Source: Acetobacter sp. (GTDB lineage Bacteria; Pseudomonadota; Alphaproteobacteria; Acetobacterales; Acetobacteraceae). Taken from it: a stretch of DNA of 64,000 nt. The position numbers and the translations under genes are program-made. Positions 34,503 to 44,245 of this stretch are shown piece by piece. Every line of letters begins with the position of its first letter. Position 1 is the first letter of the stretch. The DNA is taken from positions 1,736,001 through 1,800,000 of the forward strand of contig NZ_JAKVME010000001.1 in assembly GCF_022483985.1 (NCBI RefSeq), read 5' to 3'. Under the pieces are notes generated by a model. It was not told the DNA's origin and did not search any database. It worked only from the letters and a program-made list of their open reading frames with translations.

Positions 34503-35272
34503 TGTCAGACGATCAGATGCCTCATGACCCGGCTCAGAACCATGAGCCCGAGGACAGTGCCCGGGTGGAAAGGCAGGATTTCAACCGTTCCGCCGCGTCG
34601 GTGAAGCGTCAGCGCGAAATCATCGAGGCGGCGATCGTCACCGCGCGCAAGGCTCCGGGACAGAAGGAACTGGCACGTCGTCAGGCCACGCTCAAATGGG
34701 CGAAGTGGCTTCTCCCTTCACTCGCGTTGCTTCTGCTGGGCTCCATCGCCATCTGGCCTGAAATCGACCGTCTGATGAACGCCAACCGTGCGGCGCTGAC
34801 GGAAGTCACACGCCTCAAGATAGAAAGCGGTAACCTCGAAGGCGCGGTCTATCGCAGCGTGGATGCGCACGGACGCCCCTACATGATCACGGCGAAAACG
34901 GCGCATCAGATCAACGACGACCGGATCGACCTGATCGATCCGGCGGCTGATACGCTGTCACAGGGCGGAGACTGGCTCTACCTTCAGGCGGAAAAAGGCG
35001 TCTACATGCAGCATGAGCAGCTTCTCGACCTGAAGGACGAAGTCACCCTTTACAGGGATGACGGTCTGATGATGCGTGGGCCGGTCGCCGATGTCTCCAT
35101 GCATGATGGCGTGATCGCCTCTGATTCCTGGGTTCATGCAGAGGGTCCGTTTGGAGTCCTTGACGCCAGAGGGTATTGGCTGTCGCAACATGAAGGTATT
35201 GCCCAGTTCCGTGGTCCCGGGCGATTCATCCTGAATGACGATCGTAACGGACCGCACGACAAGGCCAGCTGA
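34502..35272 (+). CDS. lptC: LPS export protein LptC
   Basis: A 256-residue protein with a cytoplasmic leader, one membrane helix (about 62-82, WLLPSLALLLLGSIAIW) and a periplasmic LptC beta-jellyroll (ESGNLEGAVYRSVDAHGRPYMITAKTA and later parallel strands). It connects the LptB2FG complex to the LptA bridge. The ATG overlaps the kdsD stop. It is directly followed by lptA and lptB, the conserved order. Confidence 0.88.
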   Translation: MSDDQMPHDPAQNHEPEDSARVERQDFNRSAASVKRQREIIEAAIVTARKAPGQKELARRQATLKWAKWLLPSLALLLLGSIAIWPEIDRLMNANRAALTEVTRLKIESGNLEGAVYRSVDAHGRPYMITAKTAHQINDDRIDLIDPAADTLSQGGDWLYLQAEKGVYMQHEQLLDLKDEVTLYRDDGLMMRGPVADVSMHDGVIASDSWVHAEGPFGVLDARGYWLSQHEGIAQFRGPGRFILNDDRNGPHDKAS

Positions 35273-36445
35273 ATGGTATCGCTTCGCATCTCTTCCCTGT
35301 TGCTCACCAAGCGCTCGTGGCGCAGCCTTGCCCTGACCGGAGCCCTTGCCCTCTCTGGCACGAGTCTCGCCATCCCCGGCGCTGGTCAGGCCTTTGCCCA
35401 GGCCATCGACCTGTCACACGGCGGCCAGATCACCGTGACAGCGGTGGGTGGTTTCGACTGGGACCAGAACGCGCAGAAGGTAACCGCCTATAATCAGGCA
35501 CAGGCCGTGAGAGGCGACGTCACTGTCACGGCCGACAAGCTTATCGCGTATTACCGCAAGAAAGCCGCGGCACCCGATGCGCAGCCGTCTGGCTCACCGG
35601 GCGCTGCAACGCCTGCAACGCCTGCAACGCCTGCAACGCCTGCAACGCCTGCAACGCCTGCAACGCCTGCAACGCCTGCAACGCCTGCAACGCCTGCAAC
35701 GCCTGCAACGCCTGCAGAAGCTGACCGTCCGACAGCCGTCAATCCCGGTGGAGCAGAGCAGAGTGCCACTTCCGCCAAGCCGACGGACAGTTCATCCGGC
35801 GGACCGGATGCCTCGGGATCGAACGAGATCTATCGTCTGGAAGCGATCGGGAACGTGCATATCTTCACCCAGACCGATCAGGCATGGGGTGACAAGGCTA
35901 TCTACGACATTGATCAGGCCACACTGGTCATGACGGGTCACGCGCTGAAACTGACCACGCCGCAGGATCTTCTCACAGCCCGAGACACGATGGAATATTA
36001 CTCGCAGACACGCATCTCCATCGGACGTGGAAACGCGACGGTCACCACCAACGAAGGCAAGCAGATCAAGGCTGACGTGCTGGTTGGTTACAGCGCCCCT
36101 CCTTCGGACGCACCGGCTCAACCGGCGGATTCCACCAAGAAGACCAGCGGTGACCCCATCGCCAATGGCTCCGGCAAGCTGGAGAAGGTCAACGCTTTCG
36201 GCCATGTCTGGGTCCGCACGCAGACCGAAACCATCACAGGTGATCGCGGTGTTTATGTACCGGATACCGGCATCGCCCGGATTGTCGGCAACGTCCACAT
36301 TACCCGTGGCCAGAACCAGCTTCAGGGGTCTGCCGCCGTCATCAACATGCACACTGGCGTAGCGACCATGACCGAGCAGCCGGGAGCCCGTGTCAGCGGG
36401 CTCGTCGTTCCGAATGGTGACGGCAACAGCAAGGGTGGACACTGA
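35273..36445 (+). CDS. lptA: LptA/OstA-family periplasmic LPS transport protein with ATP-repeat linker
   Basis: A 390-residue protein, longer than the typical 180-250. An N-terminal signal peptide ends near residue 43 (AFAQAIDLS). The OstA-like domain starts with GGQITVTAVGGFDWDQN and VTVTADKLIAYYRKK, is interrupted by a Pro/Ala/Thr-rich linker (about 102-185) containing twelve consecutive Ala-Thr-Pro units, and resumes with YRLEAIGNVHIFTQTDQAWGDKA. A third OstA-type stretch, LEKVNAFGHVWVRTQTETITGDRG, lies near the C-terminus. It bridges LPS across the periplasm. The linker could loop out without disturbing the jellyroll. Confidence 0.9.
   Translation: MVSLRISSLLLTKRSWRSLALTGALALSGTSLAIPGAGQAFAQAIDLSHGGQITVTAVGGFDWDQNAQKVTAYNQAQAVRGDVTVTADKLIAYYRKKAAAPDAQPSGSPGAATPATPATPATPATPATPATPATPATPATPATPATPAEADRPTAVNPGGAEQSATSAKPTDSSSGGPDASGSNEIYRLEAIGNVHIFTQTDQAWGDKAIYDIDQATLVMTGHALKLTTPQDLLTARDTMEYYSQTRISIGRGNATVTTNEGKQIKADVLVGYSAPPSDAPAQPADSTKKTSGDPIANGSGKLEKVNAFGHVWVRTQTETITGDRGVYVPDTGIARIVGNVHITRGQNQLQGSAAVINMHTGVATMTEQPGARVSGLVVPNGDGNSKGGH
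35605..35712 (+). repeat. Twelve tandem copies of a 9 bp unit in lptA
   Basis: Twelve perfect copies of TGCAACGCC, in frame as Ala-Thr-Pro. Being a multiple of three, copy-number change alters linker length without frameshift. Confidence 0.97.
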
Positions 36446-36446
36446 A

Positions 36447-37250
36447 ATGAACGCAGAAGATTTCATGCAGGATTTCGTCCCCGCCCCTCTTGGCGCGGGA
36501 GCGGGAGGCCCTGTCCTGCGTGACCGCAAGCACGGCCTGTTCGCGGACGGAATCGGCAAGTCCTATAAAAAGCGCGAGGTCGTACGCAACGTCTCGATCG
36601 AGGTGCATCGTGGCGAGGCCGTTGGCCTTCTCGGTCCGAACGGCGCCGGCAAGACCACCAGCTTCTACATGATCGTGGGGCTGGTCCAGCCTGATACGGG
36701 CAATATCACACTGGACGGCGCGGACATCACGCGCCTGCCCATGTACCGGCGCGCCCGTCTGGGAATCGGCTACCTGCCACAGGAAGCCAGTATTTTCCGC
36801 GGCCTGAACGTCGAGCAGAACATCATGGCGGCACTTGAGGTCGTCGAGCCTGATCCTGACAAGCGCGACGCCATGCTCGACGGACTTCTCGGAGAGTTCG
36901 GCATCTCTCATCTCCGCCGCTCGCCTTCTCTGGCGCTGTCCGGCGGTGAACGTCGCCGTCTGGAAATTGCCCGCGCCCTTGCCAGCCAGCCGCACTATAT
37001 CCTTCTGGATGAACCGCTTGCCGGTATTGACCCGATTGCCGTCGGTGAAATCCGTGATCTGGTGTCGCATCTGAAGGATCGTGGCATCGGCGTGCTGATC
37101 ACCGACCACAACGTGCGTGAGACGCTGGAAGTCATTGACCGGGCCTACATCATGCATGGCGGTCAGGTTCTGATGCAGGGCGTTCCGGAAGAGATCGTGG
37201 CCAACGAAGACGTCCGCCGCGTGTACCTTGGAGAAAGCTTTTCCCTCTAG
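36447..37250 (+). CDS. lptB: LPS export ABC transporter ATP-binding protein
   Basis: A 267-residue ATPase of the LptB type with a 40-residue N-terminal extension. Walker A is GPNGAGKTTS, the Q-loop region YLPQEASIFRGLNVEQN is characteristic of LptB, the signature is LSGGERRRLEIARAL and Walker B is ILLDEPLAGIDP, with the switch His in ITDHNVRETL. It powers LPS extraction from the inner membrane with LptF and LptG, encoded elsewhere. The ATG lies 2 bp after the lptA stop. Confidence 0.95.
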   Translation: MNAEDFMQDFVPAPLGAGAGGPVLRDRKHGLFADGIGKSYKKREVVRNVSIEVHRGEAVGLLGPNGAGKTTSFYMIVGLVQPDTGNITLDGADITRLPMYRRARLGIGYLPQEASIFRGLNVEQNIMAALEVVEPDPDKRDAMLDGLLGEFGISHLRRSPSLALSGGERRRLEIARALASQPHYILLDEPLAGIDPIAVGEIRDLVSHLKDRGIGVLITDHNVRETLEVIDRAYIMHGGQVLMQGVPEEIVANEDVRRVYLGESFSL

Positions 37251-37259
37251 TTTCACCAT

Positions 37260-38705
37260 ATGGTGACACTTCCCGGGCTTCATCTCCGACAGACACACAA
37301 CCTTGCCATGACGCCGCAGTTGCGTCTGGCGATCAGGCTTCTCCAGATGACCAGCGCCGAGATGGAGGCTCTGGTCGAGGAAGAACTCGAACGCAATCCC
37401 TTTCTCGTCCGGGAAGAGGCTGAAGAGTCGGTTATACCGGCAGACACGGGCCGCCTGTCCGCTGATGAAACTCCGTCAGATCAGGAAGAAGACTCTCTTG
37501 ACACAAGCTTCACGCAGGAAGCCGCCGCTGGAGGATTTGACGACACCTACTCGGAAGAGGGCTCTCCACAGGACTGGCGGCAGAGATATGGCGATGGTGA
37601 TCAGGACGTTGCCTCACATACGCCCTCCCTCGCTGAAAGACTGGATGAACAGCTTCGCCTGACACCCCACTTCACGGAGCAGCAACGTCTCATCGGTCGT
37701 AGTCTCATCGAACATCTTGACCCGGCCGGACGACTGGATTGCCCGCTTGAGATGATTGCTGAAGAAACGGCTGAGTCAACCACCGCCATTGAAGATGTCC
37801 GGCAAAGCATGATGCTGTTTGAGCCGGTCGGGCTCTTTGCCCACTCGCTGAAAGAATGTCTGGCGGCGCAGCTTCAAGCCAGAAATCGCCTCGATCCAGC
37901 CATGACTGTTCTGCTTGATAATCTCGATATGGTTGCACGCAAGGATTACCGGCCCCTTCGGCAACTCTGCGGCGTGGATGAAGCCGATTTTACAGAGATG
38001 ATCGCGGAACTCCGTCATCTTGACCCCAAGCCGGGTTTTGAAGTCCTCACATCCAATACCAGCAGCCGGATCGCCGATGTCTTCGTGCAACAGGACGCAG
38101 ATGGTCAATGGACTGTCCGGATCAATGAAGACACACTCCCCCGTCTGTATCTGGATCAGACACTCCTTGAGAGGGCAAGGGCAGCCAGTCCGGCTTCAGA
38201 CAGACCGTTCATTCAGAATCAGGCCTATCATGCATCATGGTTACTGCGCTCCATTGAAGAGAGAACAAGAACGCTGCTTCGTGTTTCTTTAGAAATAATT
38301 AAACATCAGAGCGATTTCCTGTCTTCGGGCATCTCATTTATGTTACCCCTCACCATGAAGACCGTTGCCACTGAGACCGGACTGCATGAAAGCACGATCA
38401 GCCGCATCACAACTGGGAAATATATCGCGACTCCCCAGGGCCTCTTCGAACTAAAATATTTTTTCACACGGAAGATAAGTAGCTTTCACATTTCAAAAGA
38501 ACATAGCTCTGAAGCTGTAAGATATAAAATCCAAAAGATGATTTCACAGGAAACAGGCGCTCATGTTCTCTCGGATGAGGAGATTGTGCAAAATCTTCGC
38601 AACGAAGGCATAGACATCGCCCGCCGAACCGTGGCCAAATATCGGGACGCGTTGCATATCGGAAATTCAGTGCAGCGCAAACGGGAGAAAGCCGCCTCCG
38701 CCTGA
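37260..38705 (+). CDS. rpoN: RNA polymerase sigma-54 factor
   Basis: A 481-residue sigma-54. Region I is LRQTHNLAMTPQLRLAIRLLQM (activator-interacting), region II is the acidic stretch to about residue 120, and region III has the core-binding and HTH parts (TVATETGLHESTISRITTGKY). The RpoN box ARRTVAKYRD, which reads the -24 element, is complete near residue 460. It lies 9 bp after lptB as in many Proteobacteria. Its likely client here is the flagellar operon, whose activator FlbD is encoded about 4 kb away. Confidence 0.96.
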   Translation: MVTLPGLHLRQTHNLAMTPQLRLAIRLLQMTSAEMEALVEEELERNPFLVREEAEESVIPADTGRLSADETPSDQEEDSLDTSFTQEAAAGGFDDTYSEEGSPQDWRQRYGDGDQDVASHTPSLAERLDEQLRLTPHFTEQQRLIGRSLIEHLDPAGRLDCPLEMIAEETAESTTAIEDVRQSMMLFEPVGLFAHSLKECLAAQLQARNRLDPAMTVLLDNLDMVARKDYRPLRQLCGVDEADFTEMIAELRHLDPKPGFEVLTSNTSSRIADVFVQQDADGQWTVRINEDTLPRLYLDQTLLERARAASPASDRPFIQNQAYHASWLLRSIEERTRTLLRVSLEIIKHQSDFLSSGISFMLPLTMKTVATETGLHESTISRITTGKYIATPQGLFELKYFFTRKISSFHISKEHSSEAVRYKIQKMISQETGAHVLSDEEIVQNLRNEGIDIARRTVAKYRDALHIGNSVQRKREKAASA

Positions 38706-38769
38706 TGGCACAGTACGGCACCATCAACGCTGTGGCGACCGGTTTCCTCAATAAAAGGAGCCTGGCAGA

Positions 38770-39369
38770 ATGCATATCCACGTTTCAGGTAAACAGATTG
38801 ACCTGTCTGATGCATTAAAGCATCGGGTCACAATGCATCTTGGCAATATTGCTGATCGATATTTCGAACAGGCGCTTGAAGCCAATGTTACTTTCAGTAA
38901 GGCGCGCTCGTTCTTTACATGCGATATCAATGTCCACGCCGGACGAGGACTGACATTGAGAGGTGAAGGCGAAGCCTCTGATGCGCATGGGGCGTTCGAT
39001 GATGCTGCGGAGCATATTGCACGACGTCTGAGACGTTACAGAAGACGTGTCCAGACACACTCCAGAGCGTCCGCACGTATTCAGCAGCCAGAAATCGGAC
39101 GGAGCTACATTCTCCAGCCGGCTGACATACAGGAATCCCCCAGAAACACTCTGGAAAGCGCGCCCTCGGAAGGTCCATATGCGACCATCATCGCAGAGCA
39201 GCCGACAGAAATCGCTTTTCTGAGCGTCAGTGAAGCAGTCATGAGGCTGGATCTGGCAGACCGTAACCTTCTGGTATTCCGCAATAGCGTCAGTCGGCAA
39301 ATCAATATTATTTATCGACGTGATGATGGAAATATCGGCTGGATCGAACCCAACGGGCCTATAAATTAA
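38770..39369 (+). CDS. hpf: Ribosome hibernation promoting factor, long form
   Basis: A 199-residue protein with the S30AE domain (residues 1-100; MHIHVSGKQIDLSDALKHRV, DDAAEHIARRLRRYRRR) and the C-terminal dimerisation domain (EIAFLSVSEAVMRLDLADRNLLVFRN, residues 145-199) typical of long HPF. It silences ribosomes by dimerisation in stationary phase. AAAGGAG lies 8 nt ahead of the ATG. The rpoN-hpf order is conserved. Confidence 0.94.
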   Translation: MHIHVSGKQIDLSDALKHRVTMHLGNIADRYFEQALEANVTFSKARSFFTCDINVHAGRGLTLRGEGEASDAHGAFDDAAEHIARRLRRYRRRVQTHSRASARIQQPEIGRSYILQPADIQESPRNTLESAPSEGPYATIIAEQPTEIAFLSVSEAVMRLDLADRNLLVFRNSVSRQINIIYRRDDGNIGWIEPNGPIN

Positions 39370-39393
39370 GCCGAACAACCCAGTCAATTCCTC

Positions 39394-39430
39394 GCCTCAC
39401 AGGCTCCAATGTCTGTGAGGCTTTATTATA
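39394..39430 (+). terminator. Terminator after hpf
   Basis: GCCTCACAG (39394-39402) pairs with CTGTGAGGC (39413-39421) in a 9 bp stem, followed by a T-rich run TTTATTATATT. It separates hpf from the converging flagellar operon. Confidence 0.82.
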
Positions 39431-39457
39431 TTGAAAAGATAGTCTTTTATCCTGACT

Positions 39458-40417
39458 CTATCTGTTCTTTTCATGATCTTCCGTTTTTTTGATCAATAAT
39501 GCCGCGAGCTTTCCCGCTGTCATTTTCTCAAAGCCAGCATTGCAATTATCGGATACACCATATTCAGTCATCACCAGCCCACAAGCTGCGGCTGTAATGA
39601 TGTTACCCAGTCTGCGCACCTGATCCACCCTGGATGCAATCATCATGCGGGCTCCAGCATTCCAGAACAACTCTGCGACATCAGCCGTTTCTTCAGAGTC
39701 ATATCCAGCGGGTACAACCACACACAACTCCGCGCGTGTAACCGACTCAAGCTCCATCAATACGGCCAGAGCGTTTTCGTCATAGGGGTCGATCGGCGCA
39801 GTATCGATCAATACAGGCTGATTATTTCTTCTCTGAGCCATAGCCTGCTGAAGTGTCTTTTTGTCGTTTGCAACGATAAGCGGCAATCCTAGGCGACGCG
39901 TATGGGTGGCCAACTGGTCAATTCCACCGGCTCTTTCCCTGTCTGTCGTGATGACAAGTGGAGGATTGTCTGACAGAACAAGCCGAGAAGAAAGTTTTGC
40001 AACTGAAAGGCTTTTTCCCGCCCCGGCTGTTCCAACCAGCGCCAGAGGTCTTTTCGCCTGCGAAAATGAAAAAGAACCAAATTGAATATTTCTGGCAATC
40101 GTCGCCTCAAAATTACGCGAAGAAAGCACATCAATCAAAGCATCCGGAACTCTGTGCCATTTCAGAACATCAGAAATTCTGGATATTTTTTTTATTTCTT
40201 CTTCATAAGCAGGTTTCTGTAAATCAACAAAACTTTCGGAAAGCTCCTCCGTATTGTTTTCCACGAAAACACGTTCCGCAGAATCCTTTCTGGCAACAAC
40301 TTCCACTCCGTTATCAACAATACGTTCGGAAACAATCAAAGCCGTTTCCCCCAAATTCGCCCGTGCTTTACGGACAGCATCTTTCATGTTTATTCCAACA
40401 AAAATCTCATTTTCCAT
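39458..40417 (-). CDS. flhF: Flagellar SRP-like GTPase FlhF
   Basis: A 319-residue SIMIBI GTPase that places the flagellum with FlhA/FliF. The short N domain starts with FVGINMKDAVRKARANLGETALIVSER. The G domain has P-loop VGTAGAGKS at 129-136, G2 TTDRERAGGIDQL and G3-region LIDTAPIDPYD, where the usual DTAG is DTAP. The length is below the usual 350-450 residues because the B-domain linker is short. It is last in the operon, 18 bp after flhA. The G3 change may affect GTP hydrolysis. Confidence 0.85.
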   Translation of the reverse strand: MENEIFVGINMKDAVRKARANLGETALIVSERIVDNGVEVVARKDSAERVFVENNTEELSESFVDLQKPAYEEEIKKISRISDVLKWHRVPDALIDVLSSRNFEATIARNIQFGSFSFSQAKRPLALVGTAGAGKSLSVAKLSSRLVLSDNPPLVITTDRERAGGIDQLATHTRRLGLPLIVANDKKTLQQAMAQRRNNQPVLIDTAPIDPYDENALAVLMELESVTRAELCVVVPAGYDSEETADVAELFWNAGARMMIASRVDQVRRLGNIITAAACGLVMTEYGVSDNCNAGFEKMTAGKLAALLIKKTEDHEKNR

Positions 40418-40435
40418 AGAATCACCAATTGAAAA

Positions 40436-42586
40436 TTATTGTATCGTGGAAACGGTTCTGATTCTCGCCCTAGGTGCAATTTCAGCCTGAGCCATCACAG
40501 AAACTGATGGTTTCAACCGCTCCATTATCGCATGCACAGCATCACGAATACCACCATTGACAACCACAACAGGAGTTTCATTCACGCTCGCAAGATGATC
40601 GAACACGGTGCGCAGTTTTCCAATAAAATCATTCAGTTTACTGGGCGCCATCGCGAGTTGGCGGTCGTCAGGCGGTCCCACCATGCTGTCCAGAAACGTC
40701 CCTTCCCATGCAGGACTCAGGGTCACGATGGGGATATAACCGTTAGGCCCCATGACAGACGCACTGATCTGACGAGCCAGTCTGATACGCACATGGGCAA
40801 CAATCTGCGGCACAGCACGAAGTCCCTGTCCACACGCCTCCTGTATCCCTTCCAAAATGGTAGGCAGATCCCTGATCGAAACACGTTCAGACAGAAGCGC
40901 CTGTAAAACACGCTGAACAGCTCCCAGAGAAATTTGTGATGGAATCATATCCGCAACAAGCTTTTGCTGATCGCGTGGCAATTCATCCAACAATTTCTGC
41001 GTTTCAGCATATGTCAGAAGATCAGAAAGATTTTCTCTCACCAACTCACTGAGATGCGTCACGATAACACTCGCAGGATCCACGACAGTATAATTCGCAA
41101 AAGTCGCTTCTTCTCTCAAACCAATATCGACCCACATGGCCTGTAAACCAAAAGCAGGCTCTTTGGTCACCTCTCCCTGAAGGGCTGGCAAACCTCCGGC
41201 AGGGTTCATCACCAGAAGTCTGTTGGGACGAACTTCACCTGAACCGACCTCAAGTTCCTTGATTTTAATAACGTACTGATCTCCAGAAAGCTGTAAATTA
41301 TCCTGAATCCGGACTGGAGGCAGAATAAAGCCCATTTCACTGGCTATAGTACGTCGTAGGATTTTTATCTGTTCCGTCAGTTGTGGATTTTCACCACCCG
41401 CAAGACCGAGAAGACTGAAGCCAAGCTCCAGCCTGATCATGTCAATACGAAGAGAGTCCGTAATGGGCGGCTCTGCATTATGTGGCACAACATGCGTAGC
41501 GGCTTCTTCTTCACCATTGTCCTCTATTGGATGGACATGACGGGACCAGGACACCCCACCACAAATCACAGAAATTGCCAGAAATGGAAGAGCCGGCAGA
41601 CCCGGCATTATGGCGAGAATCCCGGAAATGCCAGCAGCAAGGGCCAACGGCTTGGAGCTACCAGCCAACTGTTTCACCAACGTTGCGTCAGCGGCGCCTT
41701 CAGTTCCGCCTTTCGTGACGACAATGCCGGCCGCCGTTGAAACCAGCAAAGCAGGAATTTGTGCAACAAGACCATCACCAATGGTCAATGTCGTGAATGA
41801 CCCGGCCGCTTCGCTCAGCGGCATTCCATGCCGGACGACACCTATGGTCAGACCGCCAATAATATTAATCGCTGTGATGATCAGACTCGCAATAGCGTCG
41901 CCTCTTACAAACTTGGCCGCACCATCCATAGACCCATAGAAACCACTTTCCTCCTCGAGTTCCTTTCTTCTCTTTCTCGCAACTTTGTCAGAAATGGCGC
42001 CTGATGCGAGTTCAGCATCAATCGCCATCTGTTTTCCCGGCATTGCATCAAGAGAAAATCGCGCCGCAACTTCAGCAATACGACCCGAACCTTTTGTGAT
42101 GACCATAAAGTTAACGACAAGAAGTATCGAGAAAAGAATGCCGCCGATAACGACATCCCCTCCCATGAGAAAGCCGCCAAACGCTGCGACAACGTGACCG
42201 GCAGCGTATACGCCTTCATTGCCGTGCCCAAGGATCAGACGGGTTGTAGCGACCTCAAGAGCCAGACGCAGAAGAGTCGTCAACAGAAGAAGAGTCGGAA
42301 AGGAAGTAAAATCCAGCGGCCTCTGCAGAAACAATGCCACCATCAAAATCAGCACAGAAATTGTAATGGAAATTGCCAATCCCACATCCAGAAACATGGT
42401 CGGCAATGGAATGATGAGTACAGAGAGAAGCGCTGCAACACCTAACGCTAACCCGACATCACTTCCGGGAACAAAGTGACGCCAGCCACCATTTCGCAAA
42501 TCCTGAATATTGAAAGATTTTAGGTTTCTCAGGACAAGCTGAGGATCAAACAGATTTTTCAACGAAGAATTTGTTGATTCTGGCAT
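40436..42586 (-). CDS. flhA: Flagellar type III export gate protein FlhA
   Basis: A 716-residue export gate component. The N-terminal half has eight membrane helices with the FHIPEP-like signature region RFSLDAMPGKQMAIDAELASG and KFVRGDAIASLII. The C-terminal cytoplasmic half (from about 370) has the ring-forming domains (VDIGLREEATFANYTVVDPASVIVTHLSELV). It uses the proton gradient for secretion of flagellar subunits. Its start overlaps the flbD stop by one base. Confidence 0.96.
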   Translation of the reverse strand: MPESTNSSLKNLFDPQLVLRNLKSFNIQDLRNGGWRHFVPGSDVGLALGVAALLSVLIIPLPTMFLDVGLAISITISVLILMVALFLQRPLDFTSFPTLLLLTTLLRLALEVATTRLILGHGNEGVYAAGHVVAAFGGFLMGGDVVIGGILFSILLVVNFMVITKGSGRIAEVAARFSLDAMPGKQMAIDAELASGAISDKVARKRRKELEEESGFYGSMDGAAKFVRGDAIASLIITAINIIGGLTIGVVRHGMPLSEAAGSFTTLTIGDGLVAQIPALLVSTAAGIVVTKGGTEGAADATLVKQLAGSSKPLALAAGISGILAIMPGLPALPFLAISVICGGVSWSRHVHPIEDNGEEEAATHVVPHNAEPPITDSLRIDMIRLELGFSLLGLAGGENPQLTEQIKILRRTIASEMGFILPPVRIQDNLQLSGDQYVIKIKELEVGSGEVRPNRLLVMNPAGGLPALQGEVTKEPAFGLQAMWVDIGLREEATFANYTVVDPASVIVTHLSELVRENLSDLLTYAETQKLLDELPRDQQKLVADMIPSQISLGAVQRVLQALLSERVSIRDLPTILEGIQEACGQGLRAVPQIVAHVRIRLARQISASVMGPNGYIPIVTLSPAWEGTFLDSMVGPPDDRQLAMAPSKLNDFIGKLRTVFDHLASVNETPVVVVNGGIRDAVHAIMERLKPSVSVMAQAEIAPRARIRTVSTIQ

Positions 42587-43911
42587 TATATTTCAGTCAA
42601 ACTTTGATATGGAGGAGGAACTGCAACACCCTGCCCAGCGTATTCGCGTAATTTATTTCTGAGCGCCCTAATGGAAATACCTAATATGGAGGCCGCCTGG
42701 GTCCTGTTTCCATCTGTGTGCGATAAGGTTTCTATGATAAGAGCCTGCTCCACTTCATCCATCCTGTATCCAACCCAGGATGACAGGGAATGTTCCTGAG
42801 AAATTTTTTCCGGCTGCATATCAGGGAGATCGAAACAGTCGATATCTATAACATCACCGGAAGACACAACAACGGCCCGATGAACCGTGTTTTCAAGTTC
42901 CCTGACATTTCCCGGCCATCTGTAATGCTTTAACTTCTCAAGGGCTTCTTCAGTTATGGTTTTAGGCGAAAGAGAATTTACTTTACTGTAATAGTGACAA
43001 AAATGGTTTGCGAGATAAGGAATGTCCATCACCCGCTCACGTAATGGCGGTATCTTGATGGAGACAACATTCAATCTGAAATAGAGATCTTCTCGGAATT
43101 TCTGAGCCTTGATCTCCGCGAGAAGGTCTCTGTTGGATGTTGCAATAATTCGCACATCGACTGAGACAGGAGAACCGCCTCCCAACCTGTCTATTTCCCG
43201 TTCCTGAATAGCCCTCAACAACTTTGCCTGAAGGCGAACATCCATCTCGCTGATTTCGTCGAGCAATAAAGTCCCATGATTAGCAGCCTCAAACCGACCA
43301 ACCCGTCTGGCTGTAGCACCGCTAAACGCACCTCTTTCATGGCCGAAAAGCTCTGACTCGACCAATGTTTCCGGAAGCGCAGCACAGTTCAGGGCAATAA
43401 AGGGGCCAGCCGCCCTCTTTGATTTAAGATGAACATAGCGCGCAATAATTTCTTTTCCTGTTCCAGATTCTCCCGTTACAAGCACCGAAGCACCTGATGC
43501 AGCTATCTTATCAACCTGTCGCAGTAGCTTCACCATAACAGGATCAGCGGTATAAAAAATCGTCTTTTCTTTACTTGCATCCTGCAAAAACGCAGCAATG
43601 ATGTCAGGGTCAGGTGGAAGAGGAATATAATCTTCGGCGCCATCGGCAATGGCCTCGGCTGCGATGGCAGGATCCTCTGGTCCACAGGCAATAACAGGAA
43701 CAGCGATCCTCTCCTGCTTCAATGCTTTTATTAAGTCAGAAATATTTTCTTTCACAGAACATATTACGAATTTATAATCACCTGATGAACATATTTTCTT
43801 TATTGCATATTCATTGGTTTCAGCATGATCGACACGCGCTCCCCGTGCCAATACAATCTTTGCGGCCTTTCCTAATTCATCCGAGAGAGAACCAATGATC
43901 AGTATACGCAC
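42586..43911 (-). CDS. flbD: FlbD-like sigma-54-dependent flagellar activator
   Basis: A 441-residue NtrC-type activator. The N-terminal receiver-like domain (1-115) lacks the phospho-acceptor Asp ([12 protein letters not shown]), as in FlbD of Caulobacter, where FliX replaces phosphorylation. The AAA+ domain has Walker A GESGTGKE (147-154), the sigma-54 contact loop GAFSGA (194-199, Ser where the common motif has Thr) and Walker [10 protein letters not shown] Fis-type HTH ends the protein ([23 protein letters not shown]). It is within the fliF operon and probably switches on later flagellar genes with RpoN. Confidence 0.9.
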   Translation of the reverse strand: MRILIIGSLSDELGKAAKIVLARGARVDHAETNEYAIKKICSSGDYKFVICSVKENISDLIKALKQERIAVPVIACGPEDPAIAAEAIADGAEDYIPLPPDPDIIAAFLQDASKEKTIFYTADPVMVKLLRQVDKIAASGASVLVTGESGTGKEIIARYVHLKSKRAAGPFIALNCAALPETLVESELFGHERGAFSGATARRVGRFEAANHGTLLLDEISEMDVRLQAKLLRAIQEREIDRLGGGSPVSVDVRIIATSNRDLLAEIKAQKFREDLYFRLNVVSIKIPPLRERVMDIPYLANHFCHYYSKVNSLSPKTITEEALEKLKHYRWPGNVRELENTVHRAVVVSSGDVIDIDCFDLPDMQPEKISQEHSLSSWVGYRMDEVEQALIIETLSHTDGNRTQAASILGISIRALRNKLREYAGQGVAVPPPYQSLTEI

Positions 43912-43921
43912 AGGGATAGCC

Positions 43922-44245
43922 TTAATTATTTTTTTCTGATTTAATAATTTCTGTCATGGTTATACCGAGACGACTTTCATCAACCATCACAATCTCGCCT
44001 CGCGCGATCAGCCGGTTGTTGACGTAAATATCAATGGCCTCGCCAACTTTTCTATCCAGTTCGACAACCGCTCCACGTCCCAGTTTCAACAACTGGCTAA
44101 CCTGCATTGTCGCCCGGCCAAGCACGGCACTAACGGTAACAGGAATATCGTAGACTGCTTCGATGGAATGTTCGTGCTCACCCTCCGCAGACACAACGCT
44201 GTCGTCTTGCCGCATCAAATCCTCCTGCAATGGCATATTAACCAT
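43922..44245 (-). CDS. fliN: Flagellar motor switch protein FliN
   Basis: A 107-residue C-ring protein with a short leader and the SpoA/FliN domain: [62 protein letters not shown]. It binds FliG-side partners and export ATPase-associated FliH. It overlaps the fliH gene by 8 bp and is followed 10 bp later by flbD, the Caulobacter-like order. Confidence 0.94.
   Translation of the reverse strand: MVNMPLQEDLMRQDDSVVSAEGEHEHSIEAVYDIPVTVSAVLGRATMQVSQLLKLGRGAVVELDRKVGEAIDIYVNNRLIARGEIVMVDESRLGITMTEIIKSEKNN

Noticed and set aside
35605..35712. CRISPR-like or minisatellite array
   Set aside because: Units are 9 bp, contiguous, without spacers and in frame within lptA, so it is a coding tandem repeat.
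35551..35933. Repetitive proteins (VAG or LQR repeats) in other frames of the lptA repeat
   Set aside because: Shadow frames of the 9 bp repeat; lptA itself is clearly coding.
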